DNA of 27,357 nucleotides from Chara braunii. Taxonomy: Eukaryota; Streptophyta; Charophyceae; Charales; Characeae. Under the pieces are notes generated by a model that was not told where the DNA came from, made no database searches, and saw nothing but the letters and a program-made list of their open reading frames with translations. The DNA lies in contig BFEA01000098.1 in the NCBI GenBank assembly GCA_003427395.1, positions 152,507-179,863 on the forward strand, read 5' to 3'. This document shows positions 1-10,205 of this stretch, in pieces. A program made the position numbers and the translations under genes. Position 1 is the first letter of the stretch. The number at the start of each line of letters is the position of its first letter.

Positions 1-64
<64 letters not shown>
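1..64. repeat. (AG)n microsatellite at the window start
   Basis: This is an uninterrupted AG dinucleotide run. The window also ends in (GA)n, so these edges look like assembly break points at microsatellites rather than biological boundaries. Confidence 0.98.
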
Positions 65-65
<1 letters not shown>

Positions 66-591
66 CAGCTTCATACACGGGGGTAATGTTTCGTCAACAG
101 AAAGGTAGCCAAGTTAAGCCAACCTTAGGCTGTTTCCGTCTGAGCAAGCATGCATACTGGGAAAGCTGATGGAACCGGCCTTCCGATGGCCTAACATCTC
201 CTTGGTGGCAACTAGCAGCAGCACCTGGTGAAATTAATTTTCCAATGCCCAAGTTCCACTAGCCTTTTTTCTTTCTGGGTAAACACTACAAGCTAGTACA
301 AGTGGTTTAGACTGTCCTGGGCACTACCGGCCCTTTACAGTTACTATTTCGGGGGAAGAAGTGTTTTCCTTATTATCAGTGGGCATGAGTGGGGGTACGC
401 ATTGGCGAGACAGCCCAGAGAAGTCCCGGATAGCCCAGTGGGATGTGGATGATCTTTCCAGAGCTACGTATTTCAACGGTTTTCAACCTCCATTCCCTGT
501 TGCTCCGAGTCTGATCGCTGATCGTTTCTCAATTCCCTATTTCCCTATAACGTTTTAGGGTTTAGGGTTTGAGCAGTGAAATTGGTCCTGA
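65..591. other. No gene recognised; short telomere-like heptamers
   Basis: I see no convincing coding sequence. At about 553-571 the sequence reads TTTTAGGGTTTAGGGTTTG, which is two and a half plant-type TTTAGGG units. That is too short for a real interstitial telomere array. It is either chance or the relic of a repaired break. Confidence 0.5.
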
Positions 592-728
592 TGACTTGGG
601 GAATAGTTCTCACCTTGGGGGGGAACCGTGTTGGGGGGGGGACCATGTCAGGGTGAACACGCAGGCCACTTACGTGGTCCCCCCCCCAACATGGTTCCCC
701 CCCAAGGTGAGAACTATTCCCCAAGTCA
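592..728. mobile_element. Fold-back element, 57-nt arms
   Basis: Arms at 592-648 and 672-728 are reverse complements with only about two mismatches, separated by a 23-nt loop. Each arm begins TGACTTGGGGAATAG and contains runs of seven and nine G (or C). There is no internal reading frame. I could not see a clear target-site duplication. The near-perfect arms imply a young insertion or a maintained hairpin. It could be a small fold-back MITE or a hairpin-RNA locus. Confidence 0.75.
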
Positions 729-1204
729 ACCCTGTTGGCGTAGATGCCTAGAAAGGATTAGACTTCTGCTGGGCAGAGTTCGGATATGTGACTACTGACC
801 TTGTCCGCCTAGATGTAATTTGATCATAAATGTGGCGGGCGCTGCCTCCAGAGTTTTCCTCTTCCAGATGATGAGGAGAAGAGGAAGATTGAGGAGGTTG
901 AAAAGGGGATAAGGTGGGGGAGGTAGAGGAGTAGGAAGTGGAGGAAGTGCATCATTGAAGTGCTGTCACGACATATGCAGGATCCCATCGCATCAAGGTG
1001 ATCTACTGTGATCATTGATTTCTTTTGGCGTCCACCCTGTTGCAGTTGATGCATGGATTCCTCTTCTGTTCGGTTCCCTTTCTGCCCAAAGGTGCTTTCT
1101 GTCCCCCGTCTGCCCCTCCTATGGATGTGTAGTAATTTTCTACCTATATTTCCGTGTGAATATTTACATACCTCATCTTGAATTTCAATCCTTACTCCCT
1201 TCAA
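729..1204. other. No gene recognised
   Basis: This stretch has purine-rich patches (about 860-960) and unique-looking sequence. The reading frames here are compositional and match no family I know. Confidence 0.5.
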
Positions 1205-1765
1205 GACGTCAACAACAACGACAACCACAATGGCAACAACAAGAGCAACAACAACAAACAAACAACCACACCACTCTCAAACAACAACCGCGCCTCCAAC
1301 AAACACAACAACTACACCGCTGTCAAACAACAACTTCACCGCCAATGAATAAAAGCCGTGCCACCAACAAACAGCAGCTGCACCAGCGGCCGCGCCACTG
1401 ACAAACAACAGCCAGAGACAGCAAACGCACCACTGACAGATGACAGCTGTGCCATAGGTAGGCGACAGCTGTGCCAACGACAAACATGATCCACACCACC
1501 AGCAAGCAACAACAGTGTGCTTACCAACAACTAACAACAAACAACAACCCACAGACAACAAACAACAACCCACCTACAACAACCAACCACCAGCATGAAT
1601 GACCAACAATGATCAACAATGACAAACAAACAAAATCAACCAATAATATGGCATCAACCAGCAACAACCAACTGACAACCACCCACCACCACCAACCAAC
1701 AGGATCAACAACGACAACGATCACAACAATAACAACGACAAACAACAACCAAATAATAACAAACT
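1205..1765 (+). repeat. Strand-asymmetric AC-rich (CAA-like) tract
   Basis: About 560 bp of degenerate CAA/CAACAA/CCACCA repeats, strongly A+C on this strand and G+T on the other. Apparent proteins here (Gln/Thr-rich forward, Val/Leu/Trp-rich reverse) are products of composition, not genes. Embedded short phrases recur, such as GACAGCTGTGCCA near 1440 and 1467, suggesting local tandem duplication. Confidence 0.85.
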
Positions 1766-1781
1766 AAATTAACTAATTAAC

Positions 1782-2064
1782 AACAGCCATTTCGTTACAA
1801 TGGACATTTTAATATGATTTATTGTTTTAATGATTTAATATATTTTTTGAACGAAATTGAAACAGACTCGTTTGGCATAAAAAGCGCCAAAACTTTTAGC
1901 TCCCGAGGGTCCGGTGTTGTAAGTCAAGATGCATCCAGTGGGTCCGGCATTTTAAGAACTCTGGATCCTCGAGAGCGAAAAATTTTGACGTTGATTGGGC
2001 CAAATAAGTTGGTTTCAATTTCGTTAAAAAATTATAAAATGTCCATTTTAGCGAAATGGCTGTT
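1782..2064. mobile_element. AT-rich 283-bp MITE with about 30-bp terminal inverted repeats
   Basis: The left end AACAGCCATTTCG... and right end ...CGAAATGGCTGTT are inverted copies that continue for about 30 bp (through AATGGACATTTTA) with a few mismatches. The direct repeat TAAC occurs at 1778-1781 and 2065-2068, as expected for a short target-site duplication. The interior is AT-rich and has no transposase. A nonautonomous DNA transposon is the best reading; the superfamily is not assignable from the sequence alone. Confidence 0.75.
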
Positions 2065-2272
2065 TAACGATATATTATCGGATATAATAAAATAATAACA
2101 GTGATAGTACCACAAAGAAGTGTACATTTTCCACAATGAAAGTGTGCGCCTAGATTCCCCAACACACAACGGGAAAACCATGTGTGCAATGGGGGGTTAG
2201 TCGTTGCAAGGCTTTCTGGGTTTTTTAACAACAAAAAGAAAACGGTGTTTGCTACTTTGTGATCTTCCATAG

Positions 2273-2340
2273 GCTGATATTTATTGTAATGGCAACCGGA
2301 GCTTCAACTGCAATTGCAGCTATAAATAACCTTTCTCAGG
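2273..2340 (+). CDS. Exon of an NFD4/nodulin-like MFS transporter (partial gene)
   Basis: This short exon encodes LIFIVMATGASTAIAAINNLSQ in frame 2274-2339. That resembles the transmembrane segment of plant NFD4/nodulin-like major facilitators that ends in a ...NNLGQ-type phrase just before the IG-AL segment. It follows a good acceptor (CTTCCATAG, AG at 2271-2272) and ends in CAG before a strong GTGAGC donor at 2341. Splicing out 2341-11227 joins it in phase 0 to the exon at 11228, giving ...NNLSQ-IGRAL..., the order expected in the family. Upstream exons are not visible and probably lie outside the window. The product would be an integral membrane protein of unknown substrate. Confidence 0.68.
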
Positions 2341-2346
2341 TGAGCT

Positions 2347-2439
2347 CTTCCCTCTTCCTTCTTCCCTCTTCCTTCTTCCCTCTTCCCTCTTCCCTCTTCC
2401 CTCTTCCCTTTTCCCTCTTCCCTCTTCCCTCTTCCCTCT
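2347..2439 (+). repeat. (TTCCCTC)n tract immediately after a splice donor
   Basis: CTTCCCT/CTTCCCTCT units repeat for about 90 bp, beginning a few bases after the GTGAGC donor. This makes a strong pyrimidine tract on the sense strand. Confidence 0.9.
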
Positions 2440-3169
2440 GCTCCACCTTTTGTCCAAGGTTGGAAATTCCACAACCACCTCTATGTACTGACCTCAGTTG
2501 CCTCGCTTCCTCCGCACCTCATCAATCCACCTACCTCCATCCCGCATCTGAAAAAAATTGCTTATACAGAGAGGGAGAACATGTCTGTGTTTCACATATC
2601 ACAGGACGATAACCCTCAACCTTGTTGCTTTAATTCTTTTCAACTTCTTTGTGTTTCTCAGGCCACAACAACAAGGTTGTTTACTGCTTCGTAAGATGGC
2701 AGCTTTGCAGCTGCAATACCCATTCTTTTCGGAAATTTATTCAAATTTATTCAACTCTATTCAACTCTATTGTGATTGAATTTTGCCGGGTGTCCCCTGC
2801 CCGTGTCCCGTGTGCAGGCTGTGGGGTATTGGCCCTTGTAAAACAAAGTCCTTTGTCGCTCCTCAGGCTGATGGATATAAGGTTCCGGGGGCAAAAGATT
2901 TGAGAAAACAGTCATATGATACATAACGTTTATGGATAATGAAGAACATGAACAATACAACATTACAAATGCATTCTTGATTATTCCGGTTCTGTCTTGG
3001 AGACAGGAGTTTGAGTATCGGTTACTGTGAATTTAATTCAGTCTTGAAGACAGGAGTTCAAGTCCTTTCGCTTCAGATTTAGATGCCTGGGCAAACAGTG
3101 GGGGAGGAAGGTGCAAATGGGTACTATCAGCCTAGTATCAGGGAGTATAAACAAGCTGACCCATTTTGT
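2440..3169. other. Intronic sequence with no gene; a duplicated short phrase
   Basis: No coding sequence is recognised. At about 2993-3014 and 3042-3064 the phrase GTCTTG(G/A)AGACAGGAGTT is repeated. The second copy runs into GTTCAAGTCC, which resembles a tRNA B box, so a decayed tRNA-derived SINE is possible but unproven. Confidence 0.4.
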
Positions 3170-3189
3170 GGGGGGGGGGGGGGGGGGAA

Positions 3190-3227
<38 letters not shown>
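3170..3227 (+). repeat. Poly(G) tract, 58 bp with one AA interruption
   Basis: A run of G broken only by AA at 3188-3189. It has strong G-quadruplex potential. The exact length is unlikely to be assembled correctly from short reads. Confidence 0.95.
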
Positions 3228-3228
<1 letters not shown>

Positions 3229-3999
3229 AGAGAAGTTAACCAGTGAAGGAAACTCAGAGAAGAGTAGGGATGGATGGTAACAGAAAACAGCAGACATCAT
3301 CCCTCTGTTGTCTTGTAAAATAGGTTGTATTGGCTGTAAGGTGTTGGCCAGTATGCCCCTTCAATAGGAGGAACAGAAAAAAAAGAAAGACAGCGGACTG
3401 TGGAAGGAGAGGGAGGAGGGTGATGACAAAGAGGAGGGGCAGGGGATTAGGAAGATCTCTCAGCCTCTTCATCCTGATTCCAGTTGTGCTTATCATTTGC
3501 TGACATCATAAATCATGGCATGGGTGCCGTTGCCTGCGTTCTACTTCGCAATCGATCACATGGTTAATCAGGCCAAGGGCGTACTTTTTTTTTTCTTCGG
3601 TTAAGATCTGCTGGGGTGTGGTATTGGGGGTGGTGAGAGCGTCCCCCAGTACTACCCCTTCCCAAGTGGCTCCTTTCTATTGGTGGGGAGCTGCACCTGC
3701 TGGAAACCAGGTCCAACATCCCACGTTACACATATCGATATAATGCAGATATAATGTGTGATAGATGATGCACATGGGTTTGAAGTTTGAACTGTGAAAA
3801 CGTCTCTGACACTACTGCCAACTGTATTCCCTCGTCGCCATGGTGGAAGTATTATGCCTGGTGTTGCACCTTTTGCCAGGTTCGGCATAGTCTCTCTCTA
3901 ACCACTGCATTTAAACCAATGCGTTGCCTGTGGGGGGAACATGTCTGGAAAGTGCGATGGTGGTCACAGCGGCGCTGACGTGTCTATTCTTGTCCAATT
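3228..3999. other. Intronic sequence with one member of a dispersed repeat family
   Basis: No gene is recognised. At about 3666-3715 a segment beginning TGGCTCCTTTCTATTGGTGG and ending CTGGAAACCAGGTCC matches the reverse complement of about 13540-13592 at roughly 85 percent by eye. It also matches about 11706-11757 more weakly. All three lie near LINE-related or poly(T/A) sequence, so it may be part of a LINE untranslated region. Confidence 0.5.
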
Positions 4000-4625
4000 G
4001 TGGAAACTCATAGTGTAGTCTCTCCTGATTGGTATCTGGTCCGGCTCTTTCCCTCCTTTCCATTGAACCTCCGCTCTCCACCCTCCCTGTTCCCCTCCCA
4101 GTTAGTCTTTCGTGAACCTTGAATTTCTTTAAGCATGTCTGCATTCTCCTGAAATAGGTCGAGTTTTTTCTTCACTGCAGCCCACCTGGCTTGCAGCTCT
4201 GTTTCTATTTGTACTTTGATTATCTCTGTGAGTTCTTCCCCTTCTATCCTCACCGCTTCCATTTGATATGTGGCTTCCTTTGTCCACAATGCCCATACTA
4301 TTGCTCTTTTTCCCACCACGAACATGTTAGCAGTGAAGTTGCTGTCTTGCAGGGGATGCCAGGCCCCGCATAACAGTGCACGCCAGTCCCAAGGCCAGTC
4401 TGTGTTTGTCCTTAGCTGCTGCCAGATCCTGTCCAACCATCTCCAAGTGAGGACCGCTCCTGTACATTCCAGAAAGATGTGCTCTTGATTGCTTCTCTAA
4501 TTCTTCTGGAGGGAAAATCCATTTTCACAGGATTTATACCATGGGAGCCTTTGGGAGGGCAAGACCCTTCCATTCCAGGTGCACATGGTCTATCAGCCAG
4601 TCGTTAGGTTTTTTTTTTTCCTGGG
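4000..4625 (-). mobile_element. LINE fragment: zf-RVT and C-terminal tail (decayed)
   Basis: Read on the minus strand, about 4610-4520 gives NDWLIDHVHLEWKGLALPKAP, then after stops about 4480-4400 gives EHIFLECTGAVLTW and DRIWQQLR. This is followed by an open stretch (about 4436-4008) with WDWRALLCGAWHPL and KRAIVWALW. The order (W-x-P, then E..HIF..C..A...W, then an aliphatic segment ending in a Trp-rich phrase) is that of the zf-RVT region at the C-terminus of plant L1-type LINE ORF2. It has stops and lacks the reverse transcriptase core, so it is a pseudogene. The 3' end and poly(A) tail are not clear. Confidence 0.7.
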
Positions 4626-5504
4626 AAAAACAGAACCTTACGGTTCTGGCTCCTTTCCATTCTGGGGAGCGTCAGTCCGGTTCCTATTCCACCGGCAAGT
4701 CAACAAAAATTACATTAGTTACACACCAACGCTCCTCCCCATTATGGTTGAGAGGCCCGAGTGGACGGCATTGATTACTTCCTCTGTGAAGGATGTACCA
4801 CGCCTCACCCCTGCCTAAGTTAGCCTATTTGCTAAGTCCTTCTGGGGCTAAACTTAGACTGACTGATGAAAAACTTTTAAGTTTTAACCCCTAAAGTTTA
4901 TTACCTTACTTAGAGGCCTGCCCCTTTTGGTTCCTCTCAGCCTATTGGCCTTTTGGTTCCTCTCAGCCTATTGGCTGTCAGATTTATGCTATAAGATCTG
5001 GACTTGTATGGTGTGCCCTTTGCTGTCCCCTTTCTAAAACCCTAAACCCTAGGAACTTGAACTTAGGTTCTACTGGCTGTCGTGCTAGGAACTTGAACTT
5101 AGGTTCTACTGGCTGTTGTGCTAAAACCCTACGTTTTTGTCTGTCCTATTCTCTTTTGGATCTAGTGAATCGGGATCTTGACAATGCTGAGTTTCCTGGC
5201 AATCGTGAACCTTAGTCTACTTCTTCGGTTCGCTGTGACTTCTTTAAGGTTGTTCTGTTGCTATGCGGGGTGATTGGGAGGGGAGGAGCGGAATGGGGAG
5301 GTCTGTGAGCTGGGGAAGGTTTTGTAGTTCTGAAAAGAGGAGGGTAGGTGACCTGTGGAATTTCGTCCAGCAGACGCCTTGTGGGCGAGAGGTGGCGATG
5401 CGAGCGTATTTGTGACAATGACGGGACTGTGTTTCAGTTGGAGGGTGCGGGATTAGTTTGTGTTGGGTATATATGGGGTGTGTTGGTAGACGATGTGGAG
5501 AAGA
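4626..5504. other. No gene; two short tandem duplications and telo-box-like motifs
   Basis: A 26-bp unit (CCTTTTGGTTCCTCTCAGCC...) is duplicated exactly at 4923-4948 and 4949-4974. A 36-bp unit (CTAGGAACTTGAACTTAGGT...) is duplicated at 5049-5084 and 5085-5120 with one difference. The second pair is flanked by AAACCCTAAACCCTA at about 5037-5051 and AAAACCCTA at about 5123-5131, both telomere-like (telo-box). The region lies between two LINE fragments and has no convincing reading frame. Confidence 0.65.
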
Positions 5505-7509
5505 TTAGGTGGTTTCATCTTCTGCTGTGATTAGTGTGTGTGTGGGTGAGTTGTGTTGGGGTGTGGATTGGGGTGTGGGTTGTGCGCTGTTGGGGCTATG
5601 TTCTTGGTTGGTTGTTGAGGGGCAGATTAACCAATTAGTGAATTTTAATCTGTCTCCTTCGGTTGAGCCTAATTTGCCGCTGCCTAGCTTGCTGGTTGAG
5701 AACCTTTTAATACTTTCTTCGTTTTTGTTAGGTAGGGTCTGGATTTGCTTTAGGGTTTTTTTTTCCCATAGTGCGTGTGTTTCTGTTTCGATTATCTGTC
5801 TGATGACTACAAGGGGTGTTTCTGAGGGGATGTGGTGGTCGTCGAAGGTGATGCAGCACCGCCTTTTCCATATGACCCATAAGGTGCCTTTTCTGATTAG
5901 AGAAAAGAGGAAGAGGTCGAAACCTTTGAGTGGTGGGGATTGATCTGAGTGAAGGAATATGGTGGAGGGGCTATGAGTATGCTTCTGTTGGATAAAGTAT
6001 ACCATGAGAGTTCTATGTCTAGCCACAGCTGTTTTGCGTGCTCGCAATTTAAGAAGCATTTAGAGATTCTTCGGATTGTGTATTGCATACCTTGCACCAG
6101 ATTGACTGTTCTGTTCGGCTTTCCTTACTTCTTCTCTGGGCTAGCCATTGGTTTATCGGAACTGCTCTGAATGCTATGAGCCAGAGGAGACTGGCTAGTT
6201 TGACTGGTCTAGTGCCAAAGATTGTGGGCCAGTGGGGGTGCACAGGTGTTCCGTCAAGTGTATTTTCATGTTTTTCCCATCTTTTTTTAATTATTGATGA
6301 AATTGGTTGAGGTTTGTTGAATGGTTTATATCCTAGTCTGGTTGTGTAGTCTGTTAAGGCGTGTCTCCTTGCTACGGGTGAAAGTCTACTGGGGGAGCTC
6401 CATGACCATTCAGTGGGGTCTATTTCTAAGTGTGGTATTGTTGTATCTGGCTTGTATGCTCTGTTTCTTTCCCCTCCTATGATTCTAACTCTTCTGACTC
6501 TGTCTATTCTGAAGGTACCTTCTGCTCTAGGGTCCTGGGAAATAAGGCTTGCAGGGGTGCCAGGCTCTTTTAGTGTAAAGATGGAGCAGAGGATCCATTT
6601 ATTGTGGTGAAGTTCTGATTTTAAAATTTCAAGTACCTCTTGAGGTTGCCCTTGGTCTGTTGTTGACGCCCAGTGCCCCCCAAAGTCATTGTTGTTTATT
6701 TTTCAGTAGCTTCCTCCATTCCATGGGGATGGAGTCCATGATGAGAAGTAAGTTGGAATCCAGGTGGTGTTTTCCTTCGAGTTCTGTTCTTAATTCTCCC
6801 GCTGTATTCCATCTGTTACTCGCTTCGTTCCACAGGTGACGGATTTGCCATACACCTTTTTCCAGCCATAGGCCCCATTTGGAGTTTGTTTTGTTGAGTG
6901 GGAGGGATTCTCTGTTTTCGTCCAGGATCCAAGGGTTGCCAAATAAGGGCTGTCTGAGTACTTCTTCTCTCTTTTTTGGGCCGACTTTGTTATCGGGGAA
7001 AATTCTTCTCCACGTATGTATTAGATGTTCCCATAAGGTTTTGGGAGAGTCATTGGCGTCCTCTTCTTCTTCGTGTACTACGTCTATTCCGTCTTTCTTG
7101 GTTCTCGGGAGGTCCACTGTTTATTGAAGATCCAAAAGAGGCCTGTCATGCTGGGGGGGATTTGAAGGGTGCTAGCTCTCTTAAGTGGTATAGTGCTAGT
7201 TGTATCTAGGGTAAATTGCCTTGAAGGGTAAGTCTACTAAGTCTAATGATCCATTTTCTGGCTGGCCAGATCTATGATGCCTAATCCCCCTTCTCCATTG
7301 GACTGAGTGACTTTTTGCCAGACAACTTTGTGAATGAAGTGTTGGTTGTCTGGGTTGCTGTCCAAAGGAATGCTGAAGCTCTTTTTCGTATTTGTTTTTA
7401 AAAATCTGGGGATGGGACCCATATGGTGGTGACGTACCACATCGTTGCTAGTATTGAGTTGTTGAGAGCTACTGCCCTGCCTAGGAGTGAGGTATGAGCG
7501 CTTTGCCAA
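5505..7509 (-). mobile_element. LINE ORF2 C-terminal half (thumb to zf-RVT), frameshifted
   Basis: Reading right to left on the minus strand, 7509-7243 carries VVWQKVTQSNGEGGLGIIDL, the W..V.....GGLGI.DL signature that follows the reverse transcriptase core in plant L1 elements. 7117-6686 carries RQPLFGNPWILDE and W-x-GVWQIRHLWNE, the linker after the thumb. 6243-6100 has WLIAFRAVPINQWLAQRR and WCKVCN, and 6060-5990 has CEHAKQLWLDIE, together the C..C...E....C..A..LW zf-RVT motif broken by a frameshift. 6059-5505 has DLFLFSLIRKGTLWVIWKRRC, the usual tail. Several frames are needed, so it is dead. The catalytic palm is not in this copy. Confidence 0.8.
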
Positions 7510-9735
7510 CTGTACATCCTGTTATCAGCAAGTCATTAGTGGGCAAGCAACTGTGTTCAATTTGCCACTGCAGTGATGCTATCTTGGCTGGCTTGATCTC
7601 TTACTCCGCAAACCACCGGATCGGGCAGAGGGCCTCACAAATGACGTTCAGGTGCCGCATCCACCGATCCTTAACCTTCCCTTTGAGGTCTACCTTGGGC
7701 TGTAGCAATCTGTATGTGGACTTAACCTCCAGGTTAATTAGGGTCTTGGTTTTGCATTGTCCCCAGGGACTATGGTTTGCCCACCACCAGCTCGCTGGGT
7801 CAAAGGCTAGTTCGTCAATGGGGGCGCCTGGCTGAAAGGCTACCCATTATGATTCAGAACCCGTATTCGGTGAAGGTTGTCCTTGTAGGCCCAGTCCACC
7901 TAGTCCGGGTTCATCCTGTCCAGTATGTTATTGTGGGATTTGTGAAAGAGATTGACTCATGCTCCCTCCTCCCTGACTTCTGCTATACTACCTGCCTTCT
8001 CCTCTTCTCCCCTTATGGCCACCCAATCCCCTTCCTCAAGGGTGGGTCCTTTTCTCAGGATTCTTACCAAGGCTAGGAGAATGGAAAAGATGAGCATTTC
8101 TCAAATCGTTCCCAACCCTGTGGCGGTACAGAAGGGAGGATTGTAGTCGCTCTTCTATTTTCCAGTCCCTTGTGTCCCGGTCTCAGGGTCCCTACTTAGT
8201 TATCCCCTGCTTTACCCAACTCTTACACGGTGCTTTCTAACTGCGGAGTATCCTGCCTCTGGTGTTTGTTACCCATCGGAGGCCAAACAAGGGTTGTCTG
8301 CAAACTTCCTCCCATCACTCCGGGGTCATCTTTTTAGGAAGGGGGAGTTTCCTCCATATCTTGAGCAGGGTGGTCCACAAATTCTCCTTCAACCTCCCTG
8401 TCCGTTGTGATTCTATTAGGATCTGTGTTGATGCTTGGTGGGAAAGCCCAGTTCTTGTCCTCCAGCCAAAGAAGTGGGTTGATGTTCTTAGGAGTTTGAG
8501 GTGCCAATCTGGCCAGCTGCTAAAGTGTCAGGGCCTTCCAGGGGATGTGCGGACAGAAGAAAACATTTTTTATCCACTGCAGAGATAGGGCCATGACCTG
8601 GACTACCAGGTTAATAATTCTTAGAATCTTAGTCCCCCTTTGGCTTTTGGTTGGATTACTGAGTCCCAGGCCACCCTGTTAATTACATACATTTGTTCAT
8701 GATTGCCTCTCCATAGTAATGTTGTTTATTTGCTTCTTCATTCCTTTGGCCGCCTCTTTGCTCAAACCTCACACAACTGATTTGTAACAAAGTGAGAGTA
8801 GTACTCTTCCGAACAACGAGGTGTGTTTTTCTTTCCAGAGTGATATCTTTTCCATGGCCAGCTTGAATATCCATTCAGCATTTGATACTTGCTTTCCTTG
8901 CATGGTCACGGTCTGATGGGAGATCTCCCCTTTGGTAGTGAATCCACCAATCGAATGTTTTATTCCCCCAATTCATGCCCATGTCTGACGCTTGACAAAA
9001 GCTGTCCATTAATTGTTTTATTTCTTGCTAACTGAGAGTGGCTTCCTCCGGGATGGATGAGATCCTCAACCTCTTGATTTCCTTGCTAGTTCGTAGGTTG
9101 CCGCTAGCACTCCCATGATTATCAGAAAAAGAAAAGGGGCAATTGGATCAGCTTGTCTAATCGATCTTTGTAGTTGGGCTAGGGTGTCATTTACCTGTAC
9201 TCTGGTGGTGGCATTCTAATGGAGGATCCCCACCCATCATCTTAAGTAGGGTCTGAAATTCATTCTTTCCATGCATTTATCTAGGAGGTACCAGTCCACA
9301 TGATCATTTGTTTTCTCGAAATCGATGAAAATGAATGCAGCGTTGTTTTTGGATTGTCTGTATAATTTCAGCATCTCATTCACGAAGAGGATGTTGTCAT
9401 GGATCCTCCTTTCCCTCATGAAGCCGGTTTGGATTGGATGTATGCGGGCATACTCACACCAGGACTTTCTAAGATGTGCCTCCCAGCAATTGCGGCCAAA
9501 ATTGGTGGCGGAAGTCCTACCGTCTTCACCCGAATAGAACGCACGGTCATTATAGCTGTATTTGGCAGCCCAGATACGGCGAAAATGACCGGGCGTTCTA
9601 TTCGGGTGAAGTCGGTAGGTTGAGTATGCTTTAAGTTTGTCACAGTAATCCCGTCCATATGGTCGCAGTGCGCCCTACAGAAGCTTTGCATCATTGTATA
9701 CATACGTAATCGGTCTTGCCCAATCCATCCCATAT
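7510..9735 (-). mobile_element. LINE ORF2 fragment with reverse transcriptase palm, decayed
   Basis: Minus-strand 9419-9237 encodes RERRIHDNILFVNEMLKLYR and then AAFIFIDFEKTNDHVDWYLL. These are the GR.I.DNIL..E and F.DFEKA.D.V.W blocks of L1 reverse transcriptase; the first catalytic Asp of the palm is present. Just upstream, 9480-9420 gives ILAAIAGRHILESPG and MPAYIQSKPAS, matching the AK.LA.RL...L...I...Q preceding block. Further along, about 8690-8640 gives NRVAWDSVIQPKAKGGLRF (thumb). 8588-8262 is the reverse-strand counterpart of the linker in the neighbouring copy, sharing NKGCL-type sequence on the opposite strand. About 7860-7500 gives WWWANHSPWGQC and a rW...L phrase. Many stops and shifts make it a pseudogene. 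A 104-bp fold-back element interrupts the RT block. Confidence 0.78.
9516..9619. mobile_element. 104-bp snap-back MITE inside a LINE reverse transcriptase
   Basis: The ends CCTACCGTCTTCACCCGAAT and ATTCGGGTGAAGTCGGTAGG are inverted, with 35-bp arms differing at two positions. The inner 36 bp is itself an imperfect palindrome, so almost the entire element can form one hairpin. No target duplication is evident. It splits minus-strand RT sequence that reads ITVTNLKH on one side and ILAAIAGRH on the other, so it was inserted after the LINE. Confidence 0.75.
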
Positions 9736-9899
9736 GGAAATCTCAGAAACACACATCCGCTCCCTCGTTCCACAACTTCCCTTTTGGAAAATCGCCTCCC
9801 CTCTAAGCACCCGTCCCTCTCCTATGCTGTAACTCATGTGCCAAAATGGGCTACGGTCATGCCCTCAGCACCCCCAAAACAAGCGCGAACGGGCAGGCC

Positions 9900-10205
9900 C
9901 TGAGAAAGGTCAAACAGGCCCTAGAAAGAGCCCCTGACCGACAGTTGACCAAAAAGTCAACAGTCAGCTCGTGGACTTAGGCCCAGATCCGAGAAGTCAA
10001 AGTCAACACATAAGATTTCCTGGCCGTCGATCTGGAATGATCTAACAGTGGTCTGCAGGTTCCGGAAGATTCAGGCCTCAAGGAGTCCATACCGAAACTG
10101 GGACAAATTGCATCTGATCCGTCAACATTCGGATGATCCGGGGCCTCACGTAGACAGAAGCTGACCCCGGACAGCGCGAGTCAACACTATATAGAGTTGA
10201 CCTCG
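9900..10205 (+). promoter_or_regulatory. W-box-like cluster upstream of a palindromic TATA
   Basis: Eight TTGAC/GTCAA cores occur in 300 bp (near 9910, 9945, 9956, 9996, 10002, 10121, 10180 and 10197). The last two flank TATATAG at 10188-10194 as the symmetrical arrangement GTCAAC-AC-TATATA-GA-GTTGAC. W boxes (TTGAC cores) are the sites of plant WRKY factors. Such a cluster next to a TATA could be a promoter or part of a retroelement LTR. No convincing coding sequence follows, so the use is unknown. Confidence 0.4.

Noticed and set aside
553-571. Interstitial telomere array
   Set aside because: Only about two and a half heptamers, too few to distinguish from chance.
824-1748. Several open frames on both strands with Val/Leu/Trp-rich or Gln/Thr-rich products
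   Set aside because: They translate the AC-rich repeat tract; composition explains them and no domain is visible.
3083-3280. Gly-rich open frame
   Set aside because: Translation of the poly(G) run.
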